From contig NZ_AOLK01000002.1 of assembly GCF_000336755.1 (NCBI RefSeq), positions 62,305 through 103,012 of the forward strand: a stretch of 40,708 bases of DNA, written 5' to 3'. A program made the translations under genes and the position numbers. This DNA comes from Haloferax elongans ATCC BAA-1513 (GTDB lineage: Archaea; Halobacteriota; Halobacteria; Halobacteriales; Haloferacaceae). The notes below the pieces were generated by a model, which was not told where the DNA came from, made no database searches, and saw nothing but the letters and a program-made list of their open reading frames with translations. Shown piece by piece: positions 32,495 to 40,708 of this stretch. How positions within the stretch are numbered: position 1 is the stretch's first letter; the number at the start of each line of letters is the position of its first letter.

Positions 32495-35400
32495 AGACGC
32501 CGCCGACGATAGACGACAGAGAGGAAGACGAGCTATTCGACGAACTGGTCGAACGAGCCGACGTCTACACCGATAGCTGGGACCCTCGGACGCCGGACAC
32601 CGGCCAAACAGTCCTTCGAATCTTCTCGACGTTCGAAGCCGACGTCCGAAACCGCCTCAACAGCGTCCCCCAGAAGCATCGCATCGCGTTCCTCGACGCG
32701 TTCGGCTTCGACCGACGGCCCCCGAAAGCGTCCCGGGTTCCGCTTACGTTTCACGTGCCCAGTGACCTCGACCGGAACGTCGTCATTCCCGGTGGGACCC
32801 AAGCGGTCGCCAGAGCAGGCGACACCTCCCAGTTGTTCGAGATTCCGCGTGACAAAGGGTTCGAAGCGACGGGAGCATCCCTGACCGACGTTATCGCCGT
32901 CGACCCCACAGCAGACGCTCTCGTCGACCACTCAGACGTGCTCGACTCGGACGACCCGGTCGAACTGTTCGTCGGCGACAGTCTCCAACAACACCACCTC
33001 TACGTCGCAAACGAGAACGCGTTGAACCTCAAACCGGGGTCGACGCTCTCGATTACTGCACAGACTGATACCGATGCCGACGCGTTCGCAGACGCCGTCG
33101 TGTGGGAGTACTACGGTGAAGACGAATCTGGAGAGGAAGGATGGCACCCACTCGTCCCACCACGAACGGGGTCCAACACGCTCACGCCCGACAGTGGCAT
33201 CGAAGCGGTCAGAGAGCAACTTCGTGGTCGCGGGTCGGAACAGGATTCGCTCGCCGGTGTCCAGTCCGAATCAGGAGGTGCCGCGAGCGATGGGTCGACG
33301 TACGAAGCCACCTTCCAGATACCCGGTGCCATCGTCGAGCGGTCGGTGAACGGGGTCGAGAGTCGCTGGCTTCGGTGCCGACTCACTGACACCAGTCCCG
33401 AACTGTTTTCGACGTCGATTCGGGACCTGTCGATTCACGTGGGGAGCACCGACGACGTAAACGGATTAGAGCCAGACCTCCTGCTGTCGAACGACATCCC
33501 GCTTTCGACCGACGACGGCGACGTCAAGCCACTCGGGCAACTACCACAACCACCGACCTCGTTCTACGTCGCGTGCGAAGAGGCGTTCACCAACTCCGGC
33601 GGGACTGTCACCCTCGAATTTTACCCGCCGGAAGCGGATGAAAACGCGGATGGCGACGACGACGCAGACGAGGAGGATGCGGCCGACGAAACGACTACCG
33701 CGTCTGGACGCGGTGCCGATATCGGAGTTATCGGAGGCGACCCACGGCTGTCGTGGGAGTACTGGAACGGCGACGGCTGGTCCCAACTCGACGCCGTCGA
33801 AGACGAGACAGACACGTTCCACCATGCGGGGACGGTCTCGTTCCAAATCCCAGACGACATCGACCCGACGACCGTCTCAGGACACGAAAACGTCTGGATT
33901 CGCGCGCGACTCGTCAGTGGGAACTACGGACAGCCGTCGATTTCGATTCCGGACAACGACGCCTTCGACGGGTTCCAAAGCGAACCAGACCCACCGGTGT
34001 TCGGTGACATCTCGATTCACTACGAACACCGAGAGCAATCGTTCGACACGGTGTTCAGACACAACAACGCCTCGTACAGCGATGACCTCACGGAACACAT
34101 CGAGGCGTACGCGCCCTTCCAAGACCTCCCCGACGACGGCCAAACGGTGTATCTCGGATTCGACGACACCTTGCACGATGGGCCACTGACGCTTTTCGTC
34201 CCCATCGACGACACGACGTATCCACAGTCGTTCGACCCGGGAATGGAGTGGGAGTACTGCACGAGCCCAACAGAGTTCTCGTGGACCGAACTCGACGTTC
34301 GGGACCGAACTGGTGGCTTCACCGAGCGCGGTATCGTCACGCTCACCTTCCCGGAAGAGACGACAGCGTTCGACCTGTTCGGACGGACACGGCACTGGAT
34401 TCGAGTTCGGACGACACAAGACGAGTTCGAGCGTCCCGACGCGACCCACCACGCAAACGGGTCCGCGACTGCCCAGCGTGTCGCCGACCGGTCGAGTCGA
34501 ACGACGACACCACCGCTCTTGGAGGGCCTGTACCCCAACACGCGATGGGCGTACAACAAGCGCACCATCGAAGACGAGATTCTCGGGTCGTCAGACGGCT
34601 CTCACGACCAGTCGTTCAGATGCGCTCACGCCCCGATGATTACCATCGAGTTGTGGGTCGACGAGAGTGCGACGTTGTCTGCAGGAGAGCAACGGACGTT
34701 ACTCGAAGAACGACCCGACGACGTCGAGCGAGTCTTCGACGACCGGGGCGACCTCGCTGAGTTCTGGGTGCGATGGACGGGCGTCGAGGACTTTCTCGAT
34801 TCGGGGCCGACAGACCGCCACTACGTCGCCAACAAGACTACCGGGAGCATCACGTTCGGTGACGGAGAAAAAGGAGCAATCCCACCGAACGGACAGGACA
34901 ACGTCCGGGCGACGTACACCACCGGCGGTGGAAGCGACGGGAACGTCGATGCCGGGACGGTCTCCGACCTGAAGAGCTCGATTTCGCTCGTCGACGACGT
35001 ATCGAATCCCGAGTCCGGCGACGGAGGGGCTGACGTCGAGTCGATGGACGCTCTCGTGTCGCGGTCGGCGAATCGAATCAAACACCGCGGGAGAGCCGTC
35101 ACGCCGTCGGATTACGAACAGGTCGCTCTCTCGGAGTTCAGAGAGCTCTCGACCGTGAAGTGCGAAACCACGTCGAACGGAGACGAAACACGGGTGGCCG
35201 TGATAATCGTCCCCGAGACCGAACGCGACAAGCCGGTTCCGTCGATGGCGTTGAAACACGAGGTTAGAGACGTGCTGACGGACTGTGCACCCGCGACAGT
35301 CGTCGAGTCCGACGACACGGACATCGTCGTTCGAGGGCCGGGATACGCGGAGATATCGGTGCAAGCGACCGTCCACGCGCCGAACGTCAAGAGCGTGTCG

Positions 35401-35688
35401 CTGCTCAAACAGACGATTCGCCGAGAACTCGACGAGTATCTCCACCCACTCACGGGGAAGGACGGAGCAGGCTGGTCGTTCGGCGAACTCCCCGATTCGG
35501 ACACGCTCGTTCAGCGCCTTGACCGACTCGACGAAGTCGAAGAGACACTCGAAGCGACGACGTACGTCGAACTCAACGGTGAGCGTCGAGCGCTCACCGG
35601 ACGAACGACAGACGAGATTCTGCCGCAGAACACGCTCGTCTGTAGTGGTCAACACGACCTCAAAATCACCATGGACACGGAGTACTAA
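32491..35688 (+). CDS. Large baseplate wedge protein (baseplate J / Afp12-type)
   Basis: 1065 aa. The opening segment (YTDSWDPRTPDTGQTVLRIFSTFEADVRNRLNSVPQKHRIAFLDAFG) corresponds to the wedge N-terminus found intact in the next gene. At about residues 780-820 is the family core: RHYVANKTTGSITFGDGEKGAIPP followed by YTTGGGSDGNV. From about 860 the baseplate J region follows: AVTPSDYEQVALSEF, ETRVAVIIVP, RELDEYLHPLTGKDGAGWSFG. An acidic low-complexity insertion (ENADGDDDADEEDAADE, about residues 383-400) and a repeated middle with two WEYW/WEYC-type modules make it longer than its neighbour. It forms baseplate wedges with the next protein. Starts by ATGA overlap with the gp25-like gene. Confidence 0.87.
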   Translation: MKTPPTIDDREEDELFDELVERADVYTDSWDPRTPDTGQTVLRIFSTFEADVRNRLNSVPQKHRIAFLDAFGFDRRPPKASRVPLTFHVPSDLDRNVVIPGGTQAVARAGDTSQLFEIPRDKGFEATGASLTDVIAVDPTADALVDHSDVLDSDDPVELFVGDSLQQHHLYVANENALNLKPGSTLSITAQTDTDADAFADAVVWEYYGEDESGEEGWHPLVPPRTGSNTLTPDSGIEAVREQLRGRGSEQDSLAGVQSESGGAASDGSTYEATFQIPGAIVERSVNGVESRWLRCRLTDTSPELFSTSIRDLSIHVGSTDDVNGLEPDLLLSNDIPLSTDDGDVKPLGQLPQPPTSFYVACEEAFTNSGGTVTLEFYPPEADENADGDDDADEEDAADETTTASGRGADIGVIGGDPRLSWEYWNGDGWSQLDAVEDETDTFHHAGTVSFQIPDDIDPTTVSGHENVWIRARLVSGNYGQPSISIPDNDAFDGFQSEPDPPVFGDISIHYEHREQSFDTVFRHNNASYSDDLTEHIEAYAPFQDLPDDGQTVYLGFDDTLHDGPLTLFVPIDDTTYPQSFDPGMEWEYCTSPTEFSWTELDVRDRTGGFTERGIVTLTFPEETTAFDLFGRTRHWIRVRTTQDEFERPDATHHANGSATAQRVADRSSRTTTPPLLEGLYPNTRWAYNKRTIEDEILGSSDGSHDQSFRCAHAPMITIELWVDESATLSAGEQRTLLEERPDDVERVFDDRGDLAEFWVRWTGVEDFLDSGPTDRHYVANKTTGSITFGDGEKGAIPPNGQDNVRATYTTGGGSDGNVDAGTVSDLKSSISLVDDVSNPESGDGGADVESMDALVSRSANRIKHRGRAVTPSDYEQVALSEFRELSTVKCETTSNGDETRVAVIIVPETERDKPVPSMALKHEVRDVLTDCAPATVVESDDTDIVVRGPGYAEISVQATVHAPNVKSVSLLKQTIRRELDEYLHPLTGKDGAGWSFGELPDSDTLVQRLDRLDEVEETLEATTYVELNGERRALTGRTTDEILPQNTLVCSGQHDLKITMDTEY

Positions 35689-35690
35689 CG

Positions 35691-37643
35691 ATGGGAATCG
35701 ACACCCCAATCCTCGACGACAGGTCCTACGAAGAGTATCTCGAACAGGCGAAGAAGCTGATTCCGGCCTACTCAGACGACTGGACGGACTTCAACCCACA
35801 CGACCCGGGTATCACTATGCTCGAGGTCCTCGCGTGGGTCACCGAGACGTACACTTACCAACTGGACCAAATCACGGACGAGCACCGTGAGAAGTACCTC
35901 CAGTTGATGGGCCACCAAAAACAGCTTCAGGAAGCAGCGTCGGCGCGACTGTCGCTGTCGCCGCCTGAAGCCGCGTCTGGAACGAGACTCCCGGCAGGAA
36001 CGAGATTCCTCGTCACCGACGGGACCAACGACACCTACCGGTTCGAGACGGACCACGACGTCGTGCTCACCGACGCCACACTCGACCGAATCGTCACCGT
36101 CGACGAGAGCGGAAAAACCGACAACAGCCAAGAAAACGCGACAGACGGGATGTTCTATCGGGCGTTCGGGAACACGGTCGAACGCGGGGATACGATGTAT
36201 ATCGGCTTCGATGGTGACCCGTTTGCCGAGTCGAATTCGTTCACCCTCGTCGTCGAGTATCACGACGACGACCTCCCGGAACCCACGGTGAGTCCGACCG
36301 GAGAGTCGTTCTTCGAGCCATCGGTCGAACTGCAGTGGGAGTATCGACCACCGAGCAGCGACAGTTGGGTACGACTCGACGTTGTCGCGGACGGAACGAA
36401 GTCCCTCTACGAGGGTGGTGCAATCGAACTGGCACTCTGTGAAGACAGCCATGGCCCCACCAGACAGACTGCCGAGGCCCCGGACGACGTCGAGTCGTCA
36501 GACCTCGCGTGGTTCAGGTGCCGTGTTGAGACCGCAGGGTACGAGATTCCACCGCAAGTGGACCGAATCGAACCAAACGTCGTCGAGGCGAGCCACCGTG
36601 CAACCGTCACGAACGAAGTGCTCGAACAGGTCGCGGCGCTCGGTGAGCCGACCGCACTCGATGGGCAGACCTACGAAACCGAACATACGCCGATTCTCTG
36701 GGCCGACGTTCGCGTCGACGGAGAGCAGTTCGTCGAAGTGCCTGATTTCGACGCGTCCGGGCCAACCGACCCGCATTACGTCCTCGACCGAAAGACGGGA
36801 CGAATCACGTTCGGTGATGGCGAACGCGGCCGAATACCGCCGTCCAGCGCGACCATCAGCGCAGACTACGTCTACGGCGGCGGTGCCGACGGGAACGTCT
36901 CACCTAGTGCAGGCTGGCAGTTCGAAGACCCGACGAAGTCACTCACGGAAACCACGTCGCTCGGCGACATCGAACTCACGGCGGCGGGTGCTGCCACTGG
37001 AGGAAGCGACCGCGAGACGATTTCGGAAGCGCTCGAACGCGTTCGTCAGGACCTTCGGACACCGTACCGCGGTGTGACAGTCGACGATTACGAGGCGATT
37101 GCGTCGCGGACGCCGGGTGTGAGAGTCGGTCAGACGAACGTCCTCGTCGATGGCGACCGCGTTATCGTCGTCGTGGTTCCGTACGCACCACCGGACGTTT
37201 CACGACCGACGCCGAGCGATGGCTTTCTCGACGCCGTCCGTCGCCACGTCACCGAGCGGGCCATGCTCGGTGACAGAGTGACCGTCACCGGACCGACGTA
37301 CGTTGGCCTCGACATCACCGTCACTGGACAGGCACGCCCGAGATACACCGAGAACGGTTACGAGGAAGACGTACGGGCGGTCATCGAGTCCTACGTTCAC
37401 CCACTCATTGGCTTCGACGGAGAGGGATGGCCGTTTGGCCGTAGTCTGCAGACCGAAGCGATAGCCGACCACGTTGCATCTCTCGATGGCATCGACTACG
37501 TCTCGGACATCGACATCACCGCACACGGTGGGGCAGCACTCGAAGACGCCGTCGCTATCGGAGACCAAGAACTGTTTTCCGTGGTGAACGTCTCGACGAA
37601 CTTGACGATTCCAGCAGCGGATGATGGAGGACGATACCCGTGA
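35691..37643 (+). CDS. Baseplate wedge protein (baseplate J / Afp11-type)
   Basis: 650 aa. Begins with the classic wedge motif WTDFNPHDPGITMLEVLAWVTE (about residues 31-52) and QITDEHREKYLQLMG. Central core HYVLDRKTGRITFGDGERGRIPP followed by VYGGGADGNV at about residues 360-405. The C-terminal baseplate J part includes RGVTVDDYEAIASRTPGVRVGQTNVLVDGDRVIVVVVP and the closing VIESYVHPLIGFDGEGWPFGRSLQTEAIADHVASLDGIDYVSDI. It is a shorter paralogue of the preceding protein, and the two would pair in each wedge. Its stop overlaps the GTG start of the next gene by 4 bases. Confidence 0.9.
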   Translation: MGIDTPILDDRSYEEYLEQAKKLIPAYSDDWTDFNPHDPGITMLEVLAWVTETYTYQLDQITDEHREKYLQLMGHQKQLQEAASARLSLSPPEAASGTRLPAGTRFLVTDGTNDTYRFETDHDVVLTDATLDRIVTVDESGKTDNSQENATDGMFYRAFGNTVERGDTMYIGFDGDPFAESNSFTLVVEYHDDDLPEPTVSPTGESFFEPSVELQWEYRPPSSDSWVRLDVVADGTKSLYEGGAIELALCEDSHGPTRQTAEAPDDVESSDLAWFRCRVETAGYEIPPQVDRIEPNVVEASHRATVTNEVLEQVAALGEPTALDGQTYETEHTPILWADVRVDGEQFVEVPDFDASGPTDPHYVLDRKTGRITFGDGERGRIPPSSATISADYVYGGGADGNVSPSAGWQFEDPTKSLTETTSLGDIELTAAGAATGGSDRETISEALERVRQDLRTPYRGVTVDDYEAIASRTPGVRVGQTNVLVDGDRVIVVVVPYAPPDVSRPTPSDGFLDAVRRHVTERAMLGDRVTVTGPTYVGLDITVTGQARPRYTENGYEEDVRAVIESYVHPLIGFDGEGWPFGRSLQTEAIADHVASLDGIDYVSDIDITAHGGAALEDAVAIGDQELFSVVNVSTNLTIPAADDGGRYP

Positions 37644-39907
37644 AATTCTCGTATACGACGACGACGAGTGACGCAGATTGGTCGAACGGCGTGCTGGACA
37701 ACGTCGAACTCCGAAACGGCGGTGTTCGCCTCGCGACGAAGACGACGACGAGACGAACCGAGGTCGTATCGGAGGTCCGCGACATCGCCGCCGACCCCGA
37801 CGGAATCCTGTACACACTCCGAACCAACGGTGCTGTCTATCGGTACGACCCGGCGACCGGGTTCCGAGAGCGACTGCTCAAGGGCACCGACAGAGCGGTT
37901 CGAGACCCGCGTGCGATTTGCGCGAGTTCGAACAGAGTGTTCGTGTGCGACGCGACAGATGGGACGATTACGGCGCTCTCACCGCGACTCCACCGTGTCG
38001 TCGGGACGCTCCAGCCCGACCTCGACGAGCCCACGGCTCTCGCGTACGCGTCCGGGACAATCTACGCACTCACTGCGGGCGGACTCGTTGCTGTCGACCG
38101 GAGCGGAACAGCAGACACCGCCTTCGGCGACGAACTCACCGACCCCGTCGATTTCGCGGCCCGGGAGGGAGCGCTCTACGTGTTGGACAGATATGGTGGC
38201 GACGCCGGTACAGCAGGCAAAGCCGGTACGACGGACGAAACCGGCACGACGGGCGAACTCACAGACGCCGAGCTATCACTCCGGGTCCTTGGACCCTCGG
38301 GGTCGACCACCTCCGATTCGACACTGGGCCCCGACGGGACGTTCGACTTCGGCGACGAGACGTTCACGCCCACTTGTGTGACAACGTTGGGTGAGAAACC
38401 TGTCGTCTCGGGTCCTATCGACGCCGAAGGCGGTGACGAACACGGGATATTCGTCTACGACCCGGCAACGGAAACGTTCGACCAGCGGGTCGCGCTCGAA
38501 GCGTATCCTCGCAAGATGGTTGCACAGTCTGGAGACCCAGACACCCAGACGCTCCACGTCGTGACTGGCGAAGAACGCACGTGTCATGGCTTCCGTGCGC
38601 TCGACCAGTACGTGAACCACCCTCGACAGAACCGCCACGTCGGAACCGCGATACTCCGGTACGACTCGGGGACGAAGGATATCGACTGGCATCGGGTGAC
38701 GCTCGACATCATTCGGTCATCTGCCAGTACGCAAGTTCGAGTTCGATACCGAGCGACTGACGAGCCACCTCTCGTGGCGTTCGACGCCGACTGTTTCGAG
38801 GAAATGTCGCAAGCCGAGGCGTCGACGGTTCGCGGACTGGGTATCGAATCGATGTGGGAGTTCGTCACAGCAGAGCCCGACGCCCTCGTGCCGCAGGATG
38901 CAGCATTCACCCGAAACGACATCCACTCGTGGCAGGCAGAGGGACGCACGGTGCTGGCGTCGCACGCGGCGTCTGAGTGGACTACAAGCGACGTCATCGA
39001 CCCCGAGGACATCCTCTTGGACGACGCCAACGGGCGGTATCTGTACGTCGCCGTCGAACTGCTCGGGACGCCAGACGCGTCGCCACTGGTCGATTCGGTG
39101 CGTGCGTACTGCCCCCGGACGTCGTACCTCCGCCACATGCCCGAGATTTACCAAGAGGACGAGCAGTCTGCGGCGTTCCTCAAACGGTACCTCTCGGTGA
39201 TGGAGAGTTCCTTCGTCGATATCGAGTCGGAAATCGAGTCTATCGGCACGCACTTCGACCCCTATGGCGTGGCGAGCGAGTCTCTCGAATGGTTGGAGGG
39301 GTGGCTCGCTGCGGACCTCGGCCAAGACTGGCCCGAGAGCGCCCGGCGCGAACTGCTGGCCCGCGCCCCAGAACTGTACAAGAAGCGAGGGACGAAAGCC
39401 GGACTCCTCGAACTAATCGAGTTGTATCTCCGGCATACGAACCCGAGAGTTAGTAATCCGCTGCAGCAGTCACTCCCCGAACCATCGAAGCCTGTCCGCG
39501 CCAGTTCCGACACGAACGCACAGTCGGGGTTCGAGACAGACCAGACCACTCCGAAGAACGGCGTCTCGGACTATCGGCTGTTCTTTGTGGAGCAGACCGA
39601 CCTGAGCGCGCTCGACGAGGACGTCGTCGACAGACAGTACGGGTCGTTCCTCTCCGGGAGTCGGTCGTTCGCACTGTTCTGTGGCTCACTCGACTCCGAC
39701 GAACAGGTCGAAGCGCTGCAGGACATCATCGACGCGGAGAGTCCGGCACACGTCAACGGAACCGTCGTCGAGATGGAAGACGAGTTCACGCTCGGTGAGA
39801 GTTCGTTCCTCGGGCTCAACAGTCATCTGGCGTCGCGGGAGTTCTCGATGGGCGAAGCCCGACTCGGCGAGGACACCGTCCTCACGCCTCGCGGCGCTGT
39901 GGAATAG
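37640..39907 (+). CDS. Tail protein I fused to a beta-propeller-like region
   Basis: 755 aa from a GTG that overlaps the previous stop. Residues about 45-330 are blade-like repeats (VRDIAADPDGILYTLRTNGAVYRYDPATG, PRAICASSNRVFVCDATDGTITAL, TALAYASGTIYALTAGGLVAVD, PVDFAAREGALYVLD), resembling an NHL/YVTN-type propeller, with a Gly/Thr tract (DAGTAGKAGTTDETGTTGE) in the middle. From about residue 495 a phage tail protein I (P2 gpI-like) domain follows: YLRHMPEIYQEDEQSAAFLKRYLSVMES, SLEWLEGWLAADLGQDWPESARRELLARAPELYKKRGTKAGL. The fold places it at the outer baseplate rim. The propeller could be a receptor-binding or wedge-bridging element; no separate tail-fibre gene is visible. Confidence 0.85.
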   Translation: MKFSYTTTTSDADWSNGVLDNVELRNGGVRLATKTTTRRTEVVSEVRDIAADPDGILYTLRTNGAVYRYDPATGFRERLLKGTDRAVRDPRAICASSNRVFVCDATDGTITALSPRLHRVVGTLQPDLDEPTALAYASGTIYALTAGGLVAVDRSGTADTAFGDELTDPVDFAAREGALYVLDRYGGDAGTAGKAGTTDETGTTGELTDAELSLRVLGPSGSTTSDSTLGPDGTFDFGDETFTPTCVTTLGEKPVVSGPIDAEGGDEHGIFVYDPATETFDQRVALEAYPRKMVAQSGDPDTQTLHVVTGEERTCHGFRALDQYVNHPRQNRHVGTAILRYDSGTKDIDWHRVTLDIIRSSASTQVRVRYRATDEPPLVAFDADCFEEMSQAEASTVRGLGIESMWEFVTAEPDALVPQDAAFTRNDIHSWQAEGRTVLASHAASEWTTSDVIDPEDILLDDANGRYLYVAVELLGTPDASPLVDSVRAYCPRTSYLRHMPEIYQEDEQSAAFLKRYLSVMESSFVDIESEIESIGTHFDPYGVASESLEWLEGWLAADLGQDWPESARRELLARAPELYKKRGTKAGLLELIELYLRHTNPRVSNPLQQSLPEPSKPVRASSDTNAQSGFETDQTTPKNGVSDYRLFFVEQTDLSALDEDVVDRQYGSFLSGSRSFALFCGSLDSDEQVEALQDIIDAESPAHVNGTVVEMEDEFTLGESSFLGLNSHLASREFSMGEARLGEDTVLTPRGAVE

Positions 39908-39952
39908 CTCGATTCGACTGTCGGAAGTCGCTGATTTTCTCCCACTCGCTTC

Positions 39953-39995
39953 AGCAATAAAGAATTAATAGTCTGAATGTCAATCCGTCGTAACG
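39953..39995 (+). promoter_or_regulatory. Promoter-like TATA stretch for the downstream DUF4157 gene
   Basis: In the 88-base gap behind the tail protein, aataaagaattaata spans about 39955-39969, roughly 30 bases ahead of ATG 39996. That spacing would start transcription within a few bases of the ATG, i.e. a leaderless message as is common in haloarchaea, and there is no ribosome site. It suggests this DUF4157 gene has its own promoter in addition to read-through from the baseplate operon. Confidence 0.45.
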
Positions 39996-40708
39996 ATGGG
40001 ATTTCGGACCGCACGAGAGAGCACCACAGAGGCCGAGCGGTCCTCCGTTTGGAGTCGTGACGAAGCGGATTCGTCACAACACCGACGCCGTCGGCGAGGT
40101 CCCCGCCTGTCGGCGACGGAGTGTGAGAACCTCTTCGGCCTCGATATGTACAGAGACGGACTGGAGGTAACGGTCCAGCGTCTCGCGGATAGCCACGGCG
40201 CAGGCCAAGTTCGGCAGTGGGCCGACGAGGGCATGACCGTCGAGACGATGGGCAAGCCGCGAGACATGCGAGAATTCCGCGAGCGTCAGGAAGCGCGCCC
40301 GGCGGAAGTGCCGACTGACATCGAGCGCCGGAACGCGAAATCAGTCCAGCGCAGTCGCAACGCACACCACGAAGCGTCGAAAGCCGGTGACGCGCAGGTC
40401 CCCGACTCGGTTCGGGACGTGATTTCCTCGCCCGGCCAGCAACTCGATAGCTCGATTCAACAGACTATCGAGGAGCGCATGGGCGACAATCTGGGCGACG
40501 TTCGGATTCACACCGGCCCGCAGGCCGCGAAAGCCTGCGAGGACATCAACGCCCGGGCGTTTACTGTCGGGAATCACATCGCGTTCAATCGCGGTGAGTA
40601 CGACCCGTCGTCGCCGGAGGGACAGCACGTACTGGCCCACGAGTTAGCGCACGTTCGCCAGCAGACCAGTGGGGCGGTGTCGATGTTGCCGCAGTCTGGT
40701 GAATTGGA
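39996..40708 (+). CDS. DUF4157 (eCIS-core) protein, fifth copy, 3'-truncated by window edge
   Basis: 237 codons visible from ATG 39996 (MGFRTARESTT) to the window end without a stop. An Arg-rich N-terminal arm of about 55 residues is followed by a helical region with EVTVQRLADSHGAG and KSVQRSRN, i.e. two VQR motifs, and the lead-in DSVRDVISSPGQQLDSSIQQ. Next come GDNLGDVRIHTGPQAAKACEDI, NARAFTVGNHIAF, EYDPSSPEGQ, HELAH at residues 215-219 and VRQQTSGAVSMLPQ. The core is nearly the same as copy C (3518-4489). It lies on the + strand directly behind the baseplate operon, which ties the DUF4157 family in the left array to this injection system. The variable C-terminal part lies outside the window. 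Confidence 0.85.
   Translation, partial: MGFRTARESTTEAERSSVWSRDEADSSQHRRRRRGPRLSATECENLFGLDMYRDGLEVTVQRLADSHGAGQVRQWADEGMTVETMGKPRDMREFRERQEARPAEVPTDIERRNAKSVQRSRNAHHEASKAGDAQVPDSVRDVISSPGQQLDSSIQQTIEERMGDNLGDVRIHTGPQAAKACEDINARAFTVGNHIAFNRGEYDPSSPEGQHVLAHELAHVRQQTSGAVSMLPQSGEL

Noticed and set aside
39977-40054. ATG 39977 as start of the right-edge DUF4157 gene
   Set aside because: That frame stops after 25 codons; the DUF4157 core is in the frame of ATG 39996.
22223-40708. Prophage (tailed virus) interpretation
   Set aside because: No capsid, portal, terminase, protease or replication genes; the DUF4157 proteins and AAA+ ATPase point to an extracellular contractile injection system instead.
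1-40708. CRISPR arrays, tRNA or rRNA genes
   Set aside because: Scanning by eye showed no regularly spaced repeat/spacer pattern and no tRNA-like T-arm with matching stems; the tandem repeats in the giant gene are coding.

Overview
The window comes from a haloarchaeon. Coding sequence is GC-rich and many encoded proteins are acidic. Intergenic signals look archaeal (AT-rich TATA-type boxes, a leaderless-type start, GGTGG-type ribosome sites), and the insertion-sequence relics and the halocin-like peptide are of haloarchaeal type. The genus cannot be set from the sequence alone.

The core of the window is part of an extracellular contractile injection system (eCIS, a phage-tail-like protein-delivery particle) of the Afp/PVC type. 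A continuous + strand operon at 22.2-39.9 kb encodes a giant disordered protein (2365 aa), a LysM baseplate adaptor (Afp7-like), a hub and a spike as two separate genes (together Afp8-like), a PAAR tip, a gp25-like protein, two Afp11/12-type baseplate wedge proteins and a beta-propeller/tail-protein-I fusion. Most genes touch or overlap by 4 bp. It is followed by a DUF4157 (eCIS-core) protein that runs off the right edge. No sheath, tube, terminator or conventional tape-measure gene is visible.

The left arm (0.8-8.65 kb, - strand) is a tandem array of four two-gene modules. Each module has a DUF4157-type protein followed by a member of a paralogous family that I do not recognise. The DUF4157 end is conserved and the C-terminal ends differ, as in cargo or effector sets. 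One copy has lost its metallopeptidase-like half (5.4-6.25 kb) and one is frameshifted (1.66-2.5 kb). Divergent from the array is the eCIS AAA+ ATPase (8.86-11.3 kb), interrupted by an apparent one-base deletion and carrying a predicted C-terminal NTF2-like domain.

Between the ATPase and the structural operon (11.3-22 kb) lies an accessory island: an intact IS4-type transposase with a YREK signature, an IS6-type transposase relic, a halocin-C8-like cysteine-rich peptide gene with a small membrane protein after it, a decayed IS1595/ISH4-type element with recognisable terminal inverted repeats, a DUF4097-type surface protein, a small membrane protein, a tyrosine recombinase, a DtxR/MntR-type regulator and a six-helix membrane protein.

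Working model (inference): the baseplate operon and ATPase belong to one haloarchaeal eCIS, the DUF4157 proteins are its luminal or tip-loaded cargo, and the partner proteins are chaperones, adaptors or immunity factors for them. The indels and missing genes leave it open whether this copy is functional, decaying, or completed by genes outside the window.
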